Source: Chloroflexota bacterium (GTDB taxonomy: Bacteria; Chloroflexota; UBA6077; SHYK01). Taken from it: DNA of 64,000 bases. Below the pieces are notes generated by a model. That model did no database searches, was not told where the DNA came from, and saw only the letters and a list, made by a program, of their open reading frames with translations. The position numbers and the translations under genes are program-made. This document shows positions 28,201 to 38,619 of the stretch, piece after piece. Numbering within the stretch: position 1 is the first letter of the stretch; every line of letters begins with the position of its first letter. The stretch is from contig SHYK01000002.1 of the NCBI GenBank assembly GCA_009692845.1, positions 421,451 through 485,450 of the forward strand, written 5' to 3'.

Positions 28201-29195
28201 TGCGACCAGGAAAGACCGGATATGGGATCAACGCCCAGTCGCGACGTAAGGGCAACTGGGCGAGAGGATGCCGTAATCTCGCTGCCACTTACCGTGACGT
28301 TGAAAGAAAAGATTTCGAAGACTCCGCCAACGAGCCCGACATAGGCAATCGAGTTGCCTAATGGCGACCATACAGGGCTGCGCGCCAGCTCCGCGTCGGC
28401 GAGTTGGACCGGACGCCCCCCACTCTGAGCGTCCACCGCATAAATGACATTCCGATTCCCCTCCCGCGCGATGTAGGTCACAAATGTGCCATCCGGCGAC
28501 CAGGAGGGATCGAAGGCGCCGTCGCCAGACGTGAGGGCCCGTGCCCCAGCCGGGCGAGCGGGATCAATGACATAGACTTGGCTGCGAGCCGATAAGAACC
28601 GGGTCGCAGCGATGAACCGCCCGTCGGGCGACCAGTTAAACGAATCGATCGCGTCGAGTCCGTTGTTCGGAAATACGATCTGACGAAGTCCGCTACCGTC
28701 CGGATTCATCCGCCACAACATAGGATAAAACGAAGAGCGATCAGTGACGAAAGCGATGCTCGATCCATCGGGTGCCCACTTTGGGCGAAACGCCCAATTG
28801 CTGTCGCCAGCGGGGGTCCGCCGATTGCGGGTGAGCTGGCGTTCATTCGAGCCGTCCGGATCGAGTAGAAACAGCTCCGAGGCGCTCGCATACATACCAA
28901 CCGCGACGATTCGTGACCCATCCGGCGACGCTTCAGGCTGTTCCCACCCCCCATCGTGAGTAACCGCGTCAACTCGTCCATTGGCCATTGACCAGATGTC
29001 GCCCGCATGCACGAACAGAATCCTGCCCGGGGTCGTAGCTGCCTCAGCCAAGACGGGGTTGGCGGCCGGTTCCGCGGCGAGAGCCAGCCGGAGACTGCTC
29101 ATCAATCCGACACCGATGGCAGCGAGCAGCAACCCGATCGCCAGGCACCGAGATGCGGTGAGCCGGATGGGCATGGATCGTTCGCTAGTTGTCAT
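28197..29195 (-). CDS. TolB-like / PD40 beta-propeller protein, secreted or membrane-anchored
   Basis: About 332 aa. N-terminal hydrophobic segment (IGLLLAAIGVGLMSSLRLALA) as signal peptide or anchor, then repeated WD40-like/PD40 blades: PEASPDGSRIVAVG, RPKWAPDGSSIAFV, FNWSPDGRFIAATR, DPSWSPDGTFVTYI, SPVWSPLGNSIAYV. Blades of this type make protein-binding propellers; no enzyme motif is visible. Start chosen at MTTSERS, overlapping the pyrD stop by 11 bases; an ATG-free extension of three codons is also open. Confidence 0.82.
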   Translation of the reverse strand: MTTSERSMPIRLTASRCLAIGLLLAAIGVGLMSSLRLALAAEPAANPVLAEAATTPGRILFVHAGDIWSMANGRVDAVTHDGGWEQPEASPDGSRIVAVGMYASASELFLLDPDGSNERQLTRNRRTPAGDSNWAFRPKWAPDGSSIAFVTDRSSFYPMLWRMNPDGSGLRQIVFPNNGLDAIDSFNWSPDGRFIAATRFLSARSQVYVIDPARPAGARALTSGDGAFDPSWSPDGTFVTYIAREGNRNVIYAVDAQSGGRPVQLADAELARSPVWSPLGNSIAYVGLVGGVFEIFSFNVTVSGSEITASSRPVALTSRLGVDPISGLSWSQ

Positions 29196-30171
29196 CGGCC
29201 TCAAGCCGGGCTGGATGTGCTAACCCCACGATTTCCCTGACCGAATGGAACCCTCTCGCTTCGATCTCTACCGGAAGCCGCTGGACGATTTCGACCGCTG
29301 CCTTCGGATCCACGAACGATGCTGTACCCACCTGGACGGCGGACGCCCCAGCCATGATGAATTCCAGAGTATCTTCTATCGAAGCGATCCCGCCAATCCC
29401 CACCACCGGGATGCTCACCGTTTGGCTGACCAGCCACACCAGCCAGAGAGCCAATGGGCGAATTGCCGGTCCGGACAATCCAGCGCCGAAGGCACCCAAC
29501 TCGGAGCGTCCTGTCCAGGAGTCGATTTTCATGCCGGTAGGCGAATTTATGAGAGAAATGGCGTCCGCTCCGCCCCTCTCCGCAGCACCCGCGGCGCCAC
29601 AGATATCCCACAGGTCGGGGGGCAGCTTCACCAGAATGGGAAGCCCAGTCCGGGATCGGACGGTGTAAGTCAAGTTTTCTATGAAAGCCGATTCCTCGGT
29701 CGCCGTGCCCCCGTGGCCCGCATATCGGCCCGGCAAGTTCAGCTCGAACCCGGAGAGCCCGGGGATCCCATCGATCTCCCCGGCCAAATAGGCAAAGTCT
29801 TCCGCCGTGTCCCCGGCAATGCTGACAATCACTGGCACGGTGGACCGTTTCCAGGTCGGGCTCTGGTCCTTGATCAGCCGATGAACCCCTGGATTTTGCA
29901 ACCCGGTGGCGTGAAGGATCCCAGACGGGGTCTCGACTACGCGCGGCCCGGGATTTCCTCGCCGAGGGTACCTGGTGACGCTAGCGGTAACGAATCCGCC
30001 CAGAGCCTCCACATTGAGCAGGCCAGTGGACTCCAGGCCGACGGTACCAGATGCTGCCAGCACCGGGTTCTTAAGGAGCAATGGCTCCTTTGAGTTGGCT
30101 CCAATCAGAACGTCGAGCCTCACTCCAGCGCTGACTTGGACGCTCTCCATTGCCACGGTGACCTCGCTCAC
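29185..30171 (-). CDS. pyrD: Dihydroorotate dehydrogenase catalytic subunit (class 1B)
   Basis: Oxidises dihydroorotate to orotate with FMN; class 1B uses NAD through the PyrK subunit. Motifs: KNPVLAASGTVG, VTRYPRRGNPGPRV, GFELNLPGRYAG (class 1 enzymes usually have N-x-S-C-P-N here), LPILVKLPPDL, PVVGIGGIASIEDTLEFIMAGASAVQVGTA. The canonical SCPN is replaced by LPGR, so the usual catalytic cysteine is not where expected. Start GTG 30171 follows the pyrK stop by one base; ATG 30150 is an alternative; the longer frame runs inside pyrK. Confidence 0.9.
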   Translation of the reverse strand: MSEVTVAMESVQVSAGVRLDVLIGANSKEPLLLKNPVLAASGTVGLESTGLLNVEALGGFVTASVTRYPRRGNPGPRVVETPSGILHATGLQNPGVHRLIKDQSPTWKRSTVPVIVSIAGDTAEDFAYLAGEIDGIPGLSGFELNLPGRYAGHGGTATEESAFIENLTYTVRSRTGLPILVKLPPDLWDICGAAGAAERGGADAISLINSPTGMKIDSWTGRSELGAFGAGLSGPAIRPLALWLVWLVSQTVSIPVVGIGGIASIEDTLEFIMAGASAVQVGTASFVDPKAAVEIVQRLPVEIEARGFHSVREIVGLAHPARLEADDN

Positions 30172-30172
30172 T

Positions 30173-30949
30173 CTAGGCGGCTCTCTCGGTCCAGAGGATG
30201 GCGGCCGAATCAAAAACGGGACCGTCAACACAGGTTCGACGGAGTCCCCGCCGAGTGTCGACGACACAGCTGAAACAGACTCCACTGGTACAGGCTATTC
30301 GGCGCTCGATCATGATCTGAGCGCGCTTCTTAGGAATGCGAGCAGCAATCGCGCTGGCAAGGCCCGACATGAGTAGCAGCGGGCCAGACCCGCAAATACC
30401 GTCGGCCCACGGCAACAATTCACCAACTCGATCCATGATCGAGCCATGGTATCCGACCGAGCCGTCGTCAGTTGCCACCAGGTAGTCGATCAAGGGATGG
30501 AGGAGGCGCGGAGGGAGAACTTCGTCCGCGGTGGCGGCCTGTACCGCGAGGGTGACACTCTTCTGCTGGGCGACCGCTTTTTCGGCAACGCCCAGCAGGG
30601 GACCGATGCCGTAACCGCGACCCAGCAGGAGGAGATTCTGGGTCGACGCGTCGAGTGTGAACCCCCGACCGACCGGCCCAACGCAATCGATCTCATCGCC
30701 TGGCCTTAGTCGGATGAGCCATTCAGAACCAGCGCCCGCGCGCTGGACCATGATCTCGATCGTGTCGCCCTCCGTCTTGCCGACGCCCATGGGACGGCGA
30801 AGAAACGGGTCGGTGGATCGACCACAGCGAAGCAACAGAACCTGCCCGGGAACCGCGTCCCGGGCCGCCGCACCAACATCCAGAGTAAGGGCGTAAGTGG
30901 ACGGAAGAACGCGTTCGTTACTGACTACAGAAACGAGCAGCTGGCTCAC
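30173..30949 (-). CDS. pyrK: Dihydroorotate dehydrogenase electron-transfer subunit
   Basis: 258 aa, FAD and [2Fe-2S] protein passing electrons from PyrD to NAD. A ferredoxin-reductase-like FAD domain ([25 protein letters not shown]), an NAD-binding domain ([19 protein letters not shown]) and the C-terminal cluster motif [21 protein letters not shown] with four cysteines. It overlaps carB by 4 bases and abuts pyrD, the normal partner. Confidence 0.94.
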   Translation of the reverse strand: MSQLLVSVVSNERVLPSTYALTLDVGAAARDAVPGQVLLLRCGRSTDPFLRRPMGVGKTEGDTIEIMVQRAGAGSEWLIRLRPGDEIDCVGPVGRGFTLDASTQNLLLLGRGYGIGPLLGVAEKAVAQQKSVTLAVQAATADEVLPPRLLHPLIDYLVATDDGSVGYHGSIMDRVGELLPWADGICGSGPLLLMSGLASAIAARIPKKRAQIMIERRIACTSGVCFSCVVDTRRGLRRTCVDGPVFDSAAILWTERAA

Positions 30950-33900
30950 GACCGTTCCGGAGTGCTCATCACCGATCGGGGATCGAATGACCAGTAGCTG
31001 GTCACCGGGAGGACTTCATAGGAGCCGTCCCCCGAGGCTAGGCACTCCGCGACCACCCGTGCGGTGTCAAGCGAGGTGAAGCAGGGAATCCGCTTTTCAG
31101 TGGCTGCGCGGCGGATCTCGAAGCCATCCCGGAACTGGTCCCGGCGAGCGGAGGGGCCCACCATCGTATTCACCACCCCTTGCACCAGCCCTTCATTTAT
31201 CACATCCACTACGTTGGGATGCCCTTCGTCCAACTTCTTGGTACTCATGACGACCGGCACCCCGAGCGCTTCAATCAGGGCCGCGGTTCCCTCAGTGGCA
31301 TAGAGACGATACCCCAGCCCGGCGAAGGCCCTGATGATTGGAATCGCTTCGGTCTTGTCAGCATCGGCAACCGAAAAAAGCAGTGCCCCCTGAGGCGGCA
31401 GCATCAATGAGGCGGCAATCAGCGCTTTCATCATCGCTGGCCGATACGTGCGGTCAATACCCATTACTTCTCCGGTGGACTTCATCTCCGGACCGAGATA
31501 GGAATCGACTCTGGGCAATTTTGCCATCGAGAAAACTGGGGCCTTCACGGCAACCAGGTTCTGAGTTGGCCACAATCCTCCCGGATAGCCCTGATCAGCC
31601 AGCGACTCCCCCAACATCACCCGGGTGGCAACGGTGACCAACGGAACCCCGGTCACCTTTGAAATGAAAGGCACCGTGCGACTCGCCCGCGGGTTTACTT
31701 CAATGACATACAACTGGCCTTCGAAAAGTACGTACTGCACGTTAAATATGCCCTGCAGGCCCAGGCCAAGGCCGATCTTCTCGGTGTAGTCGATCACGGC
31801 CTGGATGTCGCGGGGCTCCAGGCCCATTGCGGGGTAAACCGCCATAGAATCTCCGGAATGAACGCCGGCCCGCTCGACATGGGCCATCACGCCGGGAATA
31901 AGGACCCGCTCGCCATCGCACACCGCGTCGACCTCAATCTCTTTGCCGGCGAGGTACTTATCGATCAGAACTGGATGAATCAGAGAAAGCTGGGTTGCGG
32001 CGGTAACGTACCGAACCAAATCGGCCGGGCTGTGAACGATCTCCATGGCCCGGCCGCCCAGGACGTAGGACGGTCGTACAAGCACCGGGTAGCCGATCCG
32101 ATCCGCCGTCGGGAGAGCCTCTTCAACGGTCCGGACCGCGGCGCCGGGAGGCTGTGATAAGCCCAGCTTGGTGAGCAGCGCTTCAAATAGCTGACGATCC
32201 TCAGCCAGGTCAATAGCGCGCAGGCCACTTCCCAGAATTCGGGCGCCCGAATGATAAAGCGGCTCGGCGAGATTGATCGCGGTCTGCCCCCCGAATTGGA
32301 GGATAACCGGGGGAGCCTCGTCCATTGAGCCCGTTTTGGATTCGTTCTCTAGGATGTTGCGGATGCTCTCTTCATCCAGCGGCTCAAAATAGAGGCGCGA
32401 GGATAAGTCAAAATCGGTACTGACCGTTTCCGGATTGCTGTTGACCATGATGCTGTTCACTTGGGCTTCCCGGAGCGCAAGGGCCGAGTGGACGCTGCAA
32501 TAGTCGAATTCGATGCCCTGGCCAATGCGGATCGGCCCGGAGCCAACCACAAGCGCACCTCCACCTACCAGGGGCTCAGCTTCATTTTCGGTGTCGTAGG
32601 AGCTGTAGAAGTAGGGCGTCACGGCGGCAAATTCCGCGGCGCAGGTATCGACCATCTTATAGGTGGGGCGGATGTTCCAGTCGGCCCGTTGGGCCCGCAC
32701 CTGTTCAGGCAGCTTGTCGGATAGGGTGCCGATCTGCTCGTCTGAAAAACCCATCCGCTTGGCCCCGTAGAGGAGCGCAGGCGTCAGCGGCTTGCTCAGC
32801 AACTCGCGTTCCATGGTGACGATGTCTTCGATCTTGGATAGAAAGAATTCGTCGATCCCTGACATCTTGGCAATCCGAGCCGTGCCCATTCCCCGTCGAC
32901 TGGCTGCCGCAATCGCCCAAAGACGGAGGTCGTTGGGTTCTTCGATGAGCCCCGTGATCAAGGCCGTGGAACCGGCTGCGGCTTGAGCCCAACTGCGATC
33001 CTCCCACTGAAGCGAGCGGCCGCCGATCTCCAATGAGCGAACCGCTTTCTGAAGCGCGGCCTCGAACGATCGATCGATGGCCATGACTTCTCCGGTTGAT
33101 TTCATCTGGGTGTTAATCGTCCGCTCGCCGCTCGCAAATTTGTCGAACGGCCACCGCGGGATTTTTACCACCACGTAGTCGAGGGCTGGCTCGAAGGCCG
33201 CCGTCGTGCGCTCGGTCACCGCGTTTGGGATCTCGTACAGAGTCAGGCCCACCGCAATTTTCGCGGCCACCCGGGCGATGGGGTAACCGGTCGCTTTGGA
33301 AGCTAGGGCCGACGAGCGACTGACTCGCGGGTTCACTTCGATCACAAAATACTGGTGGGACGCCGGATCGAGCGCAAACTGGATATTGCAGCCCCCTTCA
33401 ACTCCCAGCGCACGAATGATTTTTATCGCGGCTGAGCGCAACATCTGATATTCATAGTCGGACAGGGTCTGACTGGGCGCGACGACGATCGAGTCGCCCG
33501 TGTGCACGCCCATGGGATCGAAGTTCTCCATGTTGCACACCGTCACGCAGTTGTCGGCGCCGTCACGCACCACTTCGTATTCGACTTCCTTCCAGCCCAC
33601 CAGTGACCGCTCAACGAGAACCTGCGAGATGGGGCTGAGCGTGATTCCCGTTCCCGCTGTAGCTCGCAACTCCGTTTCGGTCCGGCCAAAGCCGCCCCCG
33701 GTTCCCCCGAGCGTGAACGATGGCCGAATGACCACCGGGTATCCGATCTGTCGAGCGACTATGACGGCCTGTTCTACGGTGTGGGCCACGGCGCTCTCCG
33801 GAACCGGCTCTCCGATGCTCAGCAGGAGGTTCTTGAAGAGCTCACGATCCTCCGCCTGGCGAAGGGTTGATAGCGGCGTGCCGAGCAGCCGAGTTCCGTA

Positions 33901-34224
33901 GCGGTCGAGAATTCCAGCTTCCGCCAACTCTACAGCCAGATTGAGACCGGTCTGGCCTCCCAGAGTGGGCAGCAGACCGTCCGGGCGCTCCCTAGCGATT
34001 ATTCGTTCGATCACGTCAACGACCAAGGGCTCAATGTAGACGGCATCGGCCACGTCAGCGTCCGTCATGATGGTCGCCGGATTCGAATTGACCAGGATCG
34101 TGTAAATGCCCTCTTCGCGAAGCGCCTTACAAGCCTGGGTGCCTGCGTAATCGAATTCCGCTGCCTGCCCTATCACAATCGGCCCCGAACCGATCACCAG
34201 CACCTTGTTCGGACGAGGAGTCAA
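30946..34224 (-). CDS. carB: Carbamoyl-phosphate synthase large subunit
   Basis: Makes carbamoyl phosphate from bicarbonate, ATP and ammonia supplied by CarA. 1092 aa with two ATP-grasp halves: [20 protein letters not shown] and, in the second half, [45 protein letters not shown] in the first and [20 protein letters not shown] in the second; MKSTGEVM appears twice. The C-terminal MGS-like allosteric domain (about residues 940-1075) normally senses UMP/ornithine. Overlaps carA and pyrK by 4 bases each. Confidence 0.97.
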   Translation of the reverse strand: MTPRPNKVLVIGSGPIVIGQAAEFDYAGTQACKALREEGIYTILVNSNPATIMTDADVADAVYIEPLVVDVIERIIARERPDGLLPTLGGQTGLNLAVELAEAGILDRYGTRLLGTPLSTLRQAEDRELFKNLLLSIGEPVPESAVAHTVEQAVIVARQIGYPVVIRPSFTLGGTGGGFGRTETELRATAGTGITLSPISQVLVERSLVGWKEVEYEVVRDGADNCVTVCNMENFDPMGVHTGDSIVVAPSQTLSDYEYQMLRSAAIKIIRALGVEGGCNIQFALDPASHQYFVIEVNPRVSRSSALASKATGYPIARVAAKIAVGLTLYEIPNAVTERTTAAFEPALDYVVVKIPRWPFDKFASGERTINTQMKSTGEVMAIDRSFEAALQKAVRSLEIGGRSLQWEDRSWAQAAAGSTALITGLIEEPNDLRLWAIAAASRRGMGTARIAKMSGIDEFFLSKIEDIVTMERELLSKPLTPALLYGAKRMGFSDEQIGTLSDKLPEQVRAQRADWNIRPTYKMVDTCAAEFAAVTPYFYSSYDTENEAEPLVGGGALVVGSGPIRIGQGIEFDYCSVHSALALREAQVNSIMVNSNPETVSTDFDLSSRLYFEPLDEESIRNILENESKTGSMDEAPPVILQFGGQTAINLAEPLYHSGARILGSGLRAIDLAEDRQLFEALLTKLGLSQPPGAAVRTVEEALPTADRIGYPVLVRPSYVLGGRAMEIVHSPADLVRYVTAATQLSLIHPVLIDKYLAGKEIEVDAVCDGERVLIPGVMAHVERAGVHSGDSMAVYPAMGLEPRDIQAVIDYTEKIGLGLGLQGIFNVQYVLFEGQLYVIEVNPRASRTVPFISKVTGVPLVTVATRVMLGESLADQGYPGGLWPTQNLVAVKAPVFSMAKLPRVDSYLGPEMKSTGEVMGIDRTYRPAMMKALIAASLMLPPQGALLFSVADADKTEAIPIIRAFAGLGYRLYATEGTAALIEALGVPVVMSTKKLDEGHPNVVDVINEGLVQGVVNTMVGPSARRDQFRDGFEIRRAATEKRIPCFTSLDTARVVAECLASGDGSYEVLPVTSYWSFDPRSVMSTPERS

Positions 34225-35525
34225 GCCTGGATCAGCCCATGCGGAGGTTCGCTCAGATCTGCTTGGGCGGCGGAGGCTGGGGACCTCTCGAGGGCTTCCC
34301 AGCCCGAAACCGGTCGATCAACCATGTCCAGGAAGCGCTCGAAGATGTACTGGTTGTCCTGAGGGCCGGGGCAGCCTTCCGGGTGAAATTGAACCGAGAA
34401 AGCGGGGAGACTGCGGTGGGCGAGCCCTTCTACTGACGAATCATTGAGGTGGACCATGGAGACGCCGAAACCGGAGCTATCCGGTATCGAACCGCGATCC
34501 ACCTGGAACTCATGGTTCTGGGTGGTGATATGGACCCGACCCGTCGTGACATCCTGAACCGGATGATTACCGCCGTGGTGGCCGTACCCGAGCCGACTTG
34601 TGCTGCCCCCGGCCGCGAGACCCAGGACCTGATGGCCGAGACAGATCCCGAGCAGTGGAACTTCTCGATCCAAAAGTTGGCTAGCGAGCTGGGCCACCTG
34701 GTGCATTCGTGCCGGGTCCCCCGGACCATTGCTGAAAATGACCCCCTGGGCTTCTGTAGCCATGACCTCGTCGATGCCGGAAGTCCAGGAGAGAAATCTC
34801 GTCTCCGCACCACGCGCGGTGAGCGAGCGAGCGATATTGTGCTTAATGCCACAGTCGATGACCGCGATCCTGGTGCTCGAGTAGCGAGCCACCGTTTCGA
34901 CCCAACGTTCGGTTGGGGCGTACGCGCCCGCCGGATTCGAAACGTCTGCCACCAGGTTCTGGTCCGACAGCGCCGGCACGGCCCGCGCGAGCGACACTAA
35001 CCGGCCGACCTGCTCAGCGGTTGGCTGGTCGCCGTCCAGCCGACCCAATACCGCCCGCAATGTGCCATGAGCACGAAGGTGGCGGGTCAACGCTCGGGTA
35101 TCCACCCCGTGAATCCCGGGTATGCCGGCTTCGCTCAGGAAATGGCTCAGGTCTTCTGTCATGAGCCAGTGGTTGGGTGCGCGTGCGAGATCACGAACGA
35201 TCAGCGCAGTGAGCCACGGACAGGTCGACTCGGAGGCTTCGCCTTGAATCCCGTAGTTCCCGATTTGAGGATAGGTCAGCACCACCATCTGGCCCCGGTA
35301 CGAGGGGTCCGTCGCAATCTCCTGGTATCCAGCCATGCTTGTGTTGAAGACAACCTCGCCCTGAACGAAAGCGTGGCGATCCCCTCCTTCGTTTACGTCT
35401 AATGGATGCTGATCGGGATTCCAAGCTCCGAAAGCATGGCCATAAAAGACCCTTCCATCCTCGAAGGCCAGACAGGCGTCCGCCCCAGACAACAATGCCA
35501 TCGCTTCGGACGAATTTCCGATCAC
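34221..35525 (-). CDS. carA: Carbamoyl-phosphate synthase small subunit (glutaminase)
   Basis: Releases ammonia from glutamine and channels it to CarB. N-terminal CPSase_sm_chain domain ([33 protein letters not shown]) and a class I glutamine amidotransferase domain with the nucleophile in [14 protein letters not shown] and the His in [15 protein letters not shown]. 434 aa, slightly longer than the usual 360-390 because of N- and C-terminal tails. Overlaps pyrC and carB by 4 bases. Confidence 0.96.
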   Translation of the reverse strand: MIGNSSEAMALLSGADACLAFEDGRVFYGHAFGAWNPDQHPLDVNEGGDRHAFVQGEVVFNTSMAGYQEIATDPSYRGQMVVLTYPQIGNYGIQGEASESTCPWLTALIVRDLARAPNHWLMTEDLSHFLSEAGIPGIHGVDTRALTRHLRAHGTLRAVLGRLDGDQPTAEQVGRLVSLARAVPALSDQNLVADVSNPAGAYAPTERWVETVARYSSTRIAVIDCGIKHNIARSLTARGAETRFLSWTSGIDEVMATEAQGVIFSNGPGDPARMHQVAQLASQLLDREVPLLGICLGHQVLGLAAGGSTSRLGYGHHGGNHPVQDVTTGRVHITTQNHEFQVDRGSIPDSSGFGVSMVHLNDSSVEGLAHRSLPAFSVQFHPEGCPGPQDNQYIFERFLDMVDRPVSGWEALERSPASAAQADLSEPPHGLIQA

Positions 35526-36829
35526 TGAGCGTCAGCCTGGGCATCGTAAACAACCCGCCCGTCCACCAGGGTCATACGGACCGTTCCCCGAAGGCTTTTT
35601 CCCTCTAGAGGCGTGTTCTTTCCCTTGGAAAAGAAACGACCGGAGCTAACCTGCCAGGTGGTCTCCGGGTCGAAGACAGTAACGTCGGCGACCGCGCCCG
35701 GCGCTAGCGTTCCATACGGCAGCCCAAACGCCTTGCAAGGTTCAACCGTAAGCCGCCGGATCATATCGATCAGCGCGAGCTCACCCGAGGCAACCAAGGT
35801 CATGAGGCTTCCCAACGCTGTTTCAAAGCCAGAGATACCGAAAGCTGCCTCGTCGTAGGTGCACTCTTTGTCGATGAGCCGGTGCGGAGCATGGTCGGTC
35901 GCGATGACGTCGATCACACCTTCAGCAAGCGCCTCAACCAGCGCCCTTCGATCGGCTTCCGTGCGCAGCGGGGGCGCAACCTTGGTCCGGGTGTCGTAAG
36001 CTCGCCCGCCCATTGAGCCCAACGCCCAATCCTCGGTAAGAGTGAGGTGATGAGGCGTCACCTCGGCGGTTACCGCGATACCCTCCCGGCGGGCCGCGCG
36101 CAACAGCATTACTGAGCCTCGCGCTGACAGATGCGCCAGATGGAGCCTCCCACCGGTTACCCGCGCGAGATTGAGGTCCCGCGCGACCATCACCTCCTCG
36201 GATGAAGAAGGCTGCCCCCTGAGTCCGAGCAGGTCCGACACGCGGCCCTCGTTGAGGACACCTCCCGCCGCCAGGGCGGGATCCTCACAGTGATCGACCA
36301 CCGGCAGACCATGCCGTCGGCTGAGCTCTAGGGCAAAACGCATGAGCCGAGCGTCCCACACCGGGTGGCCGTCATCTGAGAATCCAACCGCTCCGGCGGC
36401 GGCCATCTCGCTCATGTCCGAAAGCTCGCGGCCCAGCTGCCCTTGAGTCACACTGCCCAGCGGGAGAACCCGCGCTCGCCCCGCTCGCCGCGCCGCGCTC
36501 TGCACAAATTCGATGTCCACCCCCCGGTCGAGAGTGGGCGCCGTATTCGGCATGCAACAGATGGTAGTGAAACCACCCGCCGCCGCCGCCATCGAGCCGG
36601 TCGCGATTGTCTCCTTGTCCTCAAATCCTGGCTCACGCAGGTGGCAGTGAAGATCAACGAATCCTGGGGTGACGACCAGTCCGGTCGCGTCGACATCCAG
36701 ATCGAAATCGCCCATGACGTCGGGCCCGACGAAAGCATCAATTCGGCCATCGACGATTACGAGATCCCGAACTTCGTCAACGCCACGGGCCGGATCGATG
36801 ACTCGGCCATTCCTAATGCGCACGCGCAT
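35522..36829 (-). CDS. pyrC: Dihydroorotase (type I)
   Basis: Zn-dependent amidohydrolase cyclising carbamoyl aspartate. Metal ligands in FVDLHCHLREPGFEDKET, DHCEDPALA, LAHLSARGS and VIATDHAPH; 435 aa. Start at MRVRIRN (36829), six bases after AGAGGAG, rather than the longer frame; this overlaps pyrB by 17 bases. It follows pyrB as in many bacterial pyr operons. Confidence 0.96.
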   Translation of the reverse strand: MRVRIRNGRVIDPARGVDEVRDLVIVDGRIDAFVGPDVMGDFDLDVDATGLVVTPGFVDLHCHLREPGFEDKETIATGSMAAAAGGFTTICCMPNTAPTLDRGVDIEFVQSAARRAGRARVLPLGSVTQGQLGRELSDMSEMAAAGAVGFSDDGHPVWDARLMRFALELSRRHGLPVVDHCEDPALAAGGVLNEGRVSDLLGLRGQPSSSEEVMVARDLNLARVTGGRLHLAHLSARGSVMLLRAARREGIAVTAEVTPHHLTLTEDWALGSMGGRAYDTRTKVAPPLRTEADRRALVEALAEGVIDVIATDHAPHRLIDKECTYDEAAFGISGFETALGSLMTLVASGELALIDMIRRLTVEPCKAFGLPYGTLAPGAVADVTVFDPETTWQVSSGRFFSKGKNTPLEGKSLRGTVRMTLVDGRVVYDAQADAQ

Positions 36830-37865
36830 GGCTACTCCTCTCGGTATTCGAGGCCGAGTCGGCAGTATCGGATGTGGATGCAACCAGCAGATAGAGAACG
36901 GCCATACGCACCGCTACTCCATTGGTCACCTGATCCCCAACCAGCGATTGGGGACCATGCGCGACCTCCGGAGCGATTTCGATCCCCTCGTTCATCGGCC
37001 CGGGATGGAGCACCACCGCTTCGGACGGGGCTCGGCAGAGACGCTCTTGGCTAATGCCGTAGTCCCGCGCGTATTCGCGTAGCGAAGATATAGGCCGTTC
37101 TTCCTGTCGTTCCCATTGAATGCGTAACGGCATCACGACCTGGGCATCAGCCATTGCGCGATCGAGGTCCAGCTCCACTTGGATCGGCCACGGCAGATCC
37201 GCAGTTGGGCCCAAACAGGTGGCGGGCAGCATGGTGGGAGGTCCACAAAACGACACCCGGGCGCCCAGCATGGACAACCCCCACGCGTTCGAACGAGCCA
37301 CCCGGCTGTGAGCGATGTCGCCCACTATCAGAACTTTGAGGCCGTCCACCCGGCCGAAGTGGTCGCGAATCGTTAAGGCGTCGAGCAGCGCCTGGGTTGG
37401 GTGGGCATGCGAGCCGTCGCCCGCGTTCACTACTGGCATGCCGGTCGTGTCTAGCACCAGATTTGGCGCACCCGCATGCGGATGACGCAACACGAGGATG
37501 TCCCCACCAAGCGATCTCAGAGTTCGTACAGTATCGAGAAGGGTCTCCCCCTTCTCGATACTGCTCCCCGAGGCGGACACGTTTACGACGTCCGCACCGA
37601 GGCTCTTTGCAGCAAGCTCAAATGAAACTCGCGTGCGGGTGCTGGCCTCGTAAAACAGATTGATCACGGTTCGTCCGTTCAGGGCTGGGACCCGCCGCAC
37701 GGGACGGCCCAATATCTCCCGCATCCGGACCGCCGTTTCAAGCGTGATCTCAATCTCTTCTCGCGAAAAATCGTCGAGGTCCAGCACGGCCCGCCGCTGG
37801 TGCCAGCGGTGTTCTACCACCTCCCCGATCGGCATCGGGAGGAGACTCGGCAGTCGCTCGGTCAT
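36813..37865 (-). CDS. pyrB: Aspartate carbamoyltransferase catalytic subunit
   Basis: Commits carbamoyl phosphate to pyrimidines. Carbamoyl-phosphate motif YEASTRTRVSFELAA, ASGSSIEKGETLLDT, DGSHAHPTQALLDALTI and the aspartate-binding region VMPLRIQWERQEE. 350 aa, longer than the usual 305-310 because of terminal tails. No pyrI regulatory subunit is present. ATG 37865 is preceded by GAGGG; GTG 37871, overlapping the pyrR stop, is an alternative. Confidence 0.96.
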   Translation of the reverse strand: MTERLPSLLPMPIGEVVEHRWHQRRAVLDLDDFSREEIEITLETAVRMREILGRPVRRVPALNGRTVINLFYEASTRTRVSFELAAKSLGADVVNVSASGSSIEKGETLLDTVRTLRSLGGDILVLRHPHAGAPNLVLDTTGMPVVNAGDGSHAHPTQALLDALTIRDHFGRVDGLKVLIVGDIAHSRVARSNAWGLSMLGARVSFCGPPTMLPATCLGPTADLPWPIQVELDLDRAMADAQVVMPLRIQWERQEERPISSLREYARDYGISQERLCRAPSEAVVLHPGPMNEGIEIAPEVAHGPQSLVGDQVTNGVAVRMAVLYLLVASTSDTADSASNTERSSHARAH

Positions 37866-37867
37866 AT

Positions 37868-38416
37868 TCACCCTCGCCTAGGGCGCTGAATCACCACCTC
37901 GTCCCGACCATCAATCTCGCTCAATCGCACAACCACCTCTTCGTCCAGAGAGGTAGGGACATTCTTCCCTACGTAGTCAGGACGGATTGGGAGCTCCCGA
38001 TGCCCTCTGTCAATCAATACCGCCAGTCCGACGGAGCGCGGACGCCCATAGTCCATCACCGCGTTCAAGGCTGCCCGCACGGTGCGGCCGGTGAATAGCA
38101 CGTCATCGACCAGGATGACATGCGTTTTCGCCATATCGACCACCGGGAAAGCCGTTTGCTGCAATTCGAGTGACCGCCCCTCGAAGAGATCATCCCGGTA
38201 CAGCGTTATGTCCAGCTGTCCCACCGGCAGGGCGGTGTTCTCGAAGCCGGACACCGCTTGTTGAATTCGATTGGCCAGCGGCACGCCACGGGTACGGATA
38301 CCGACCAGCAAAAGCTCCTGGGTGCCGCCATTGTGCTCGACAATTTCATGGGCCATGCGAGACAGCATTCGTCGTATTTCGTCAGCCGACAAGATTGCGC
38401 GCTCAGCGGTGGCCAT
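37868..38416 (-). CDS. pyrR: Pyr operon regulator / uracil phosphoribosyltransferase
   Basis: UMP-sensing RNA-binding protein that represses pyr genes, with weak UPRTase activity. 182 aa with the PRPP-binding motif [20 protein letters not shown] and [12 protein letters not shown] near the N-terminus. Its ATG overlaps the stop of a 31-codon leader ORF (TGATG), and no separate Shine-Dalgarno is evident, so its translation probably depends on that leader ORF. A PyrR-type hairpin lies in the leader, implying autoregulation. Confidence 0.95.
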   Translation of the reverse strand: MATAERAILSADEIRRMLSRMAHEIVEHNGGTQELLLVGIRTRGVPLANRIQQAVSGFENTALPVGQLDITLYRDDLFEGRSLELQQTAFPVVDMAKTHVILVDDVLFTGRTVRAALNAVMDYGRPRSVGLAVLIDRGHRELPIRPDYVGKNVPTSLDEEVVVRLSEIDGRDEVVIQRPRRG

Positions 38417-38511
38417 CAGCGGCGCGTGGACAGCGATCTCTGTTGGCCCAAAAACACGAGAGCCCGCTGCGGAGCGAGGCAGAAGGCATACGGGGCCGTG
38501 ACCAGGTTCAA
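38416..38511 (-). CDS. Leader peptide ORF coupled to pyrR
   Basis: A 31-codon frame: TTG start, peptide beginning [15 protein letters not shown] and ending RSLSTRR, TGA sharing one base with the pyrR ATG. AAAGGAG (38518-38524) lies six bases before the TTG and forms the 3' strand of the hairpin at 38520-38550. The peptide has no family match that I recognise and probably matters as a translated leader rather than as a product. Confidence 0.6.
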   Translation of the reverse strand: MNLVTAPYAFCLAPQRALVFLGQQRSLSTRR

Positions 38512-38519
38512 GGTGGGCT

Positions 38520-38550
38520 CCTTTCCGGTCTCGCAGGGCCGGTTTAAAGG
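38520..38550 (-). promoter_or_regulatory. PyrR-binding RNA hairpin occluding the leader ribosome-binding site
   Basis: On the minus strand: CCTTT, AAA bulge, CCGG, loop CCCTGCGAGA, CCGG, AAAGG. The two stems pair exactly (CCTTT/AAAGG and CCGG/CCGG). The TTTAA side with a purine bulge and a GAG-containing loop is the pattern of known PyrR binding loops. The descending AAAGG is part of the Shine-Dalgarno AAAGGAG, so a PyrR-stabilised hairpin would block ribosome entry. No terminator stem with a U-tract follows, arguing against attenuation. Confidence 0.72.
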
Positions 38551-38580
38551 AAAGAAGGGCTGATATCTCGCAGTTCGCTT

Positions 38581-38589
38581 CTTATACCA
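38581..38589 (-). promoter_or_regulatory. Candidate pyr operon promoter, extended -10
   Basis: TGGTATAAG on the minus strand: TGn plus TATAAG, about 30 bases before the PyrR hairpin. No good -35 is visible. Confidence 0.45.
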
Positions 38590-38619
38590 CACCCGTCTCC
38601 AAGTAGCGCTCCCGGCGAC

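Noticed and set aside
29245..30093. 282-codon plus-strand frame opposite pyrD
   Set aside because: Shadow frame; Arg/Pro/Ser-rich and without motif.
38597..38602. TTGGAG as -35 of the pyr promoter
   Set aside because: Only ten bases from the -10; wrong spacing. The extended -10 explains the site better.
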